Source: Gammaproteobacteria bacterium | Lineage (GTDB): Bacteria; Pseudomonadota; Gammaproteobacteria; CAISUE01 | Reading direction: 5' to 3' | Assembly: GCA_947378515.1 (NCBI GenBank) | Contig: CANCKG010000054.1 | Span: 1-5,808 of the forward strand | Length of the DNA: 5,808 bases | Shown here: positions 5,509 through 5,808 of the stretch, piece after piece | Numbering within the stretch: the stretch's first letter is position 1 | How the letters are laid out: the number at the start of each line of letters is the position of its first letter | Position numbers and translations under genes: made by a program | Notes under the pieces: generated by a model | Told to the model about the DNA's origin: nothing | What the model saw: only the letters and a program-made list of their open reading frames with translations | Database searches by the model: none

Positions 5509-5808
5509 CTAGCCTATTATTGCTCTCTGACCACGGATTAAACGTGGCAATTCATGTATTAAATAAAATGGCACACTCAAGATGGTTTGCGAAAATGACA
5601 AGGGGCTTTGTGAAATTCGAACACCGAATAGCGATTTTTTTTCATCTAAAAAGCTGTGTAACGATTTTAAGCGCCCAGCTTTCCCAGCCTTAACTTCAAT
5701 CGGATAAATATGCCCATCAACCGCAATAACATAATCCACTTCCGCTTGACTGCCTCTTTTTTCTCTTTCCCAGTAATACAATTGATGTTGTTCATAAGGA
5801 GGATAGTA
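5509..5808 (-). CDS. AAA ATPase/DUF4143-type protein, C-terminal part (gene continues past window end)
   Basis: About 99 codons of the 3' end are present, and the frame stays open to the right edge, so this is a partial gene rather than a short protein. The sequence YYWEREKRGSQAEVDYVI followed by HIYPIEVKAGKAGRLKSL is the conserved C-terminal DUF4143 block of COG1373 proteins, which normally have about 370-450 residues with an N-terminal P-loop AAA domain (not in view). The Asp of VDYVI and the Glu-x-Lys of IEVKAG match a PD-(D/E)xK nuclease-like core, although nuclease activity is not established for most members. The tail FLDEKKS..GVRISQSPLS...ILSVPFYLIHELPRLI is typical. An apparent start at 5781 is only an internal TTG. 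The role in the cell is unknown; such genes are often found in variable regions. Confidence 0.82.
   Translation of the reverse strand, partial: YYPPYEQHQLYYWEREKRGSQAEVDYVIAVDGHIYPIEVKAGKAGRLKSLHSFLDEKKSLFGVRISQSPLSFSQTILSVPFYLIHELPRLIRGQRAIIG

Overview
The window looks like a chromosomal segment of a moderately AT-rich gammaproteobacterium. The protein sequences, the mix of housekeeping genes with IS debris, and the palindrome-rich intergenic repeats suggest the Legionellales (Coxiella/Rickettsiella/Legionella relatives). That placement is a judgement from protein style, not a database result.

Layout, left to right. (1) A rho-independent terminator (9-34) closes an off-window plus-strand gene. 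It is followed by scpB (183-791), the kleisin-partner subunit of the SMC-ScpAB chromosome condensation complex. (2) The 792-1294 stretch has no convincing gene. It holds a dense series of perfect or near-perfect hairpins (881-1105) and an AT-rich spacer, bracketed by an imperfect 20-bp direct repeat (801-820 and 1226-1245). (3) A minus-strand accessory block runs right to left: an ORF6N-domain protein with a phospholipase-D-like C-terminal part (2998-2096), a Tn3-type serine recombinase (2085-1513), and the 3' remnant of an IS66-family transposase (about 1522-1295). The recombinase stop codon lies inside the IS66-derived sequence, so the junction is essentially gene-to-gene. (4) A second palindrome-rich repeat (about 3131-3306) lies upstream of that block. 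(5) The core genome resumes with rpmE (ribosomal protein L31, minus, 3716-3468), which has a clear sigma-70 promoter and a strong terminator. Divergent from it is an APC-family amino acid permease (3885-5489). (6) The end of an ATPase/DUF4143-type gene enters from the right on the minus strand (5808-5509).

The accessory part, roughly 800-3310, behaves like a small island of mobile-element remnants and repeats between two housekeeping genes. The ORF6N and recombinase genes are 10 bp apart in the same orientation and are probably co-transcribed. The most unusual signals are the hairpin chain, the repeat at 3131-3306 with alternative pairings, the recombinase with Lys in place of a normally invariant active-site Arg, and the ORF6N/PLD-like gene linked to that recombinase. 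No CRISPR array, tRNA or rRNA was seen.
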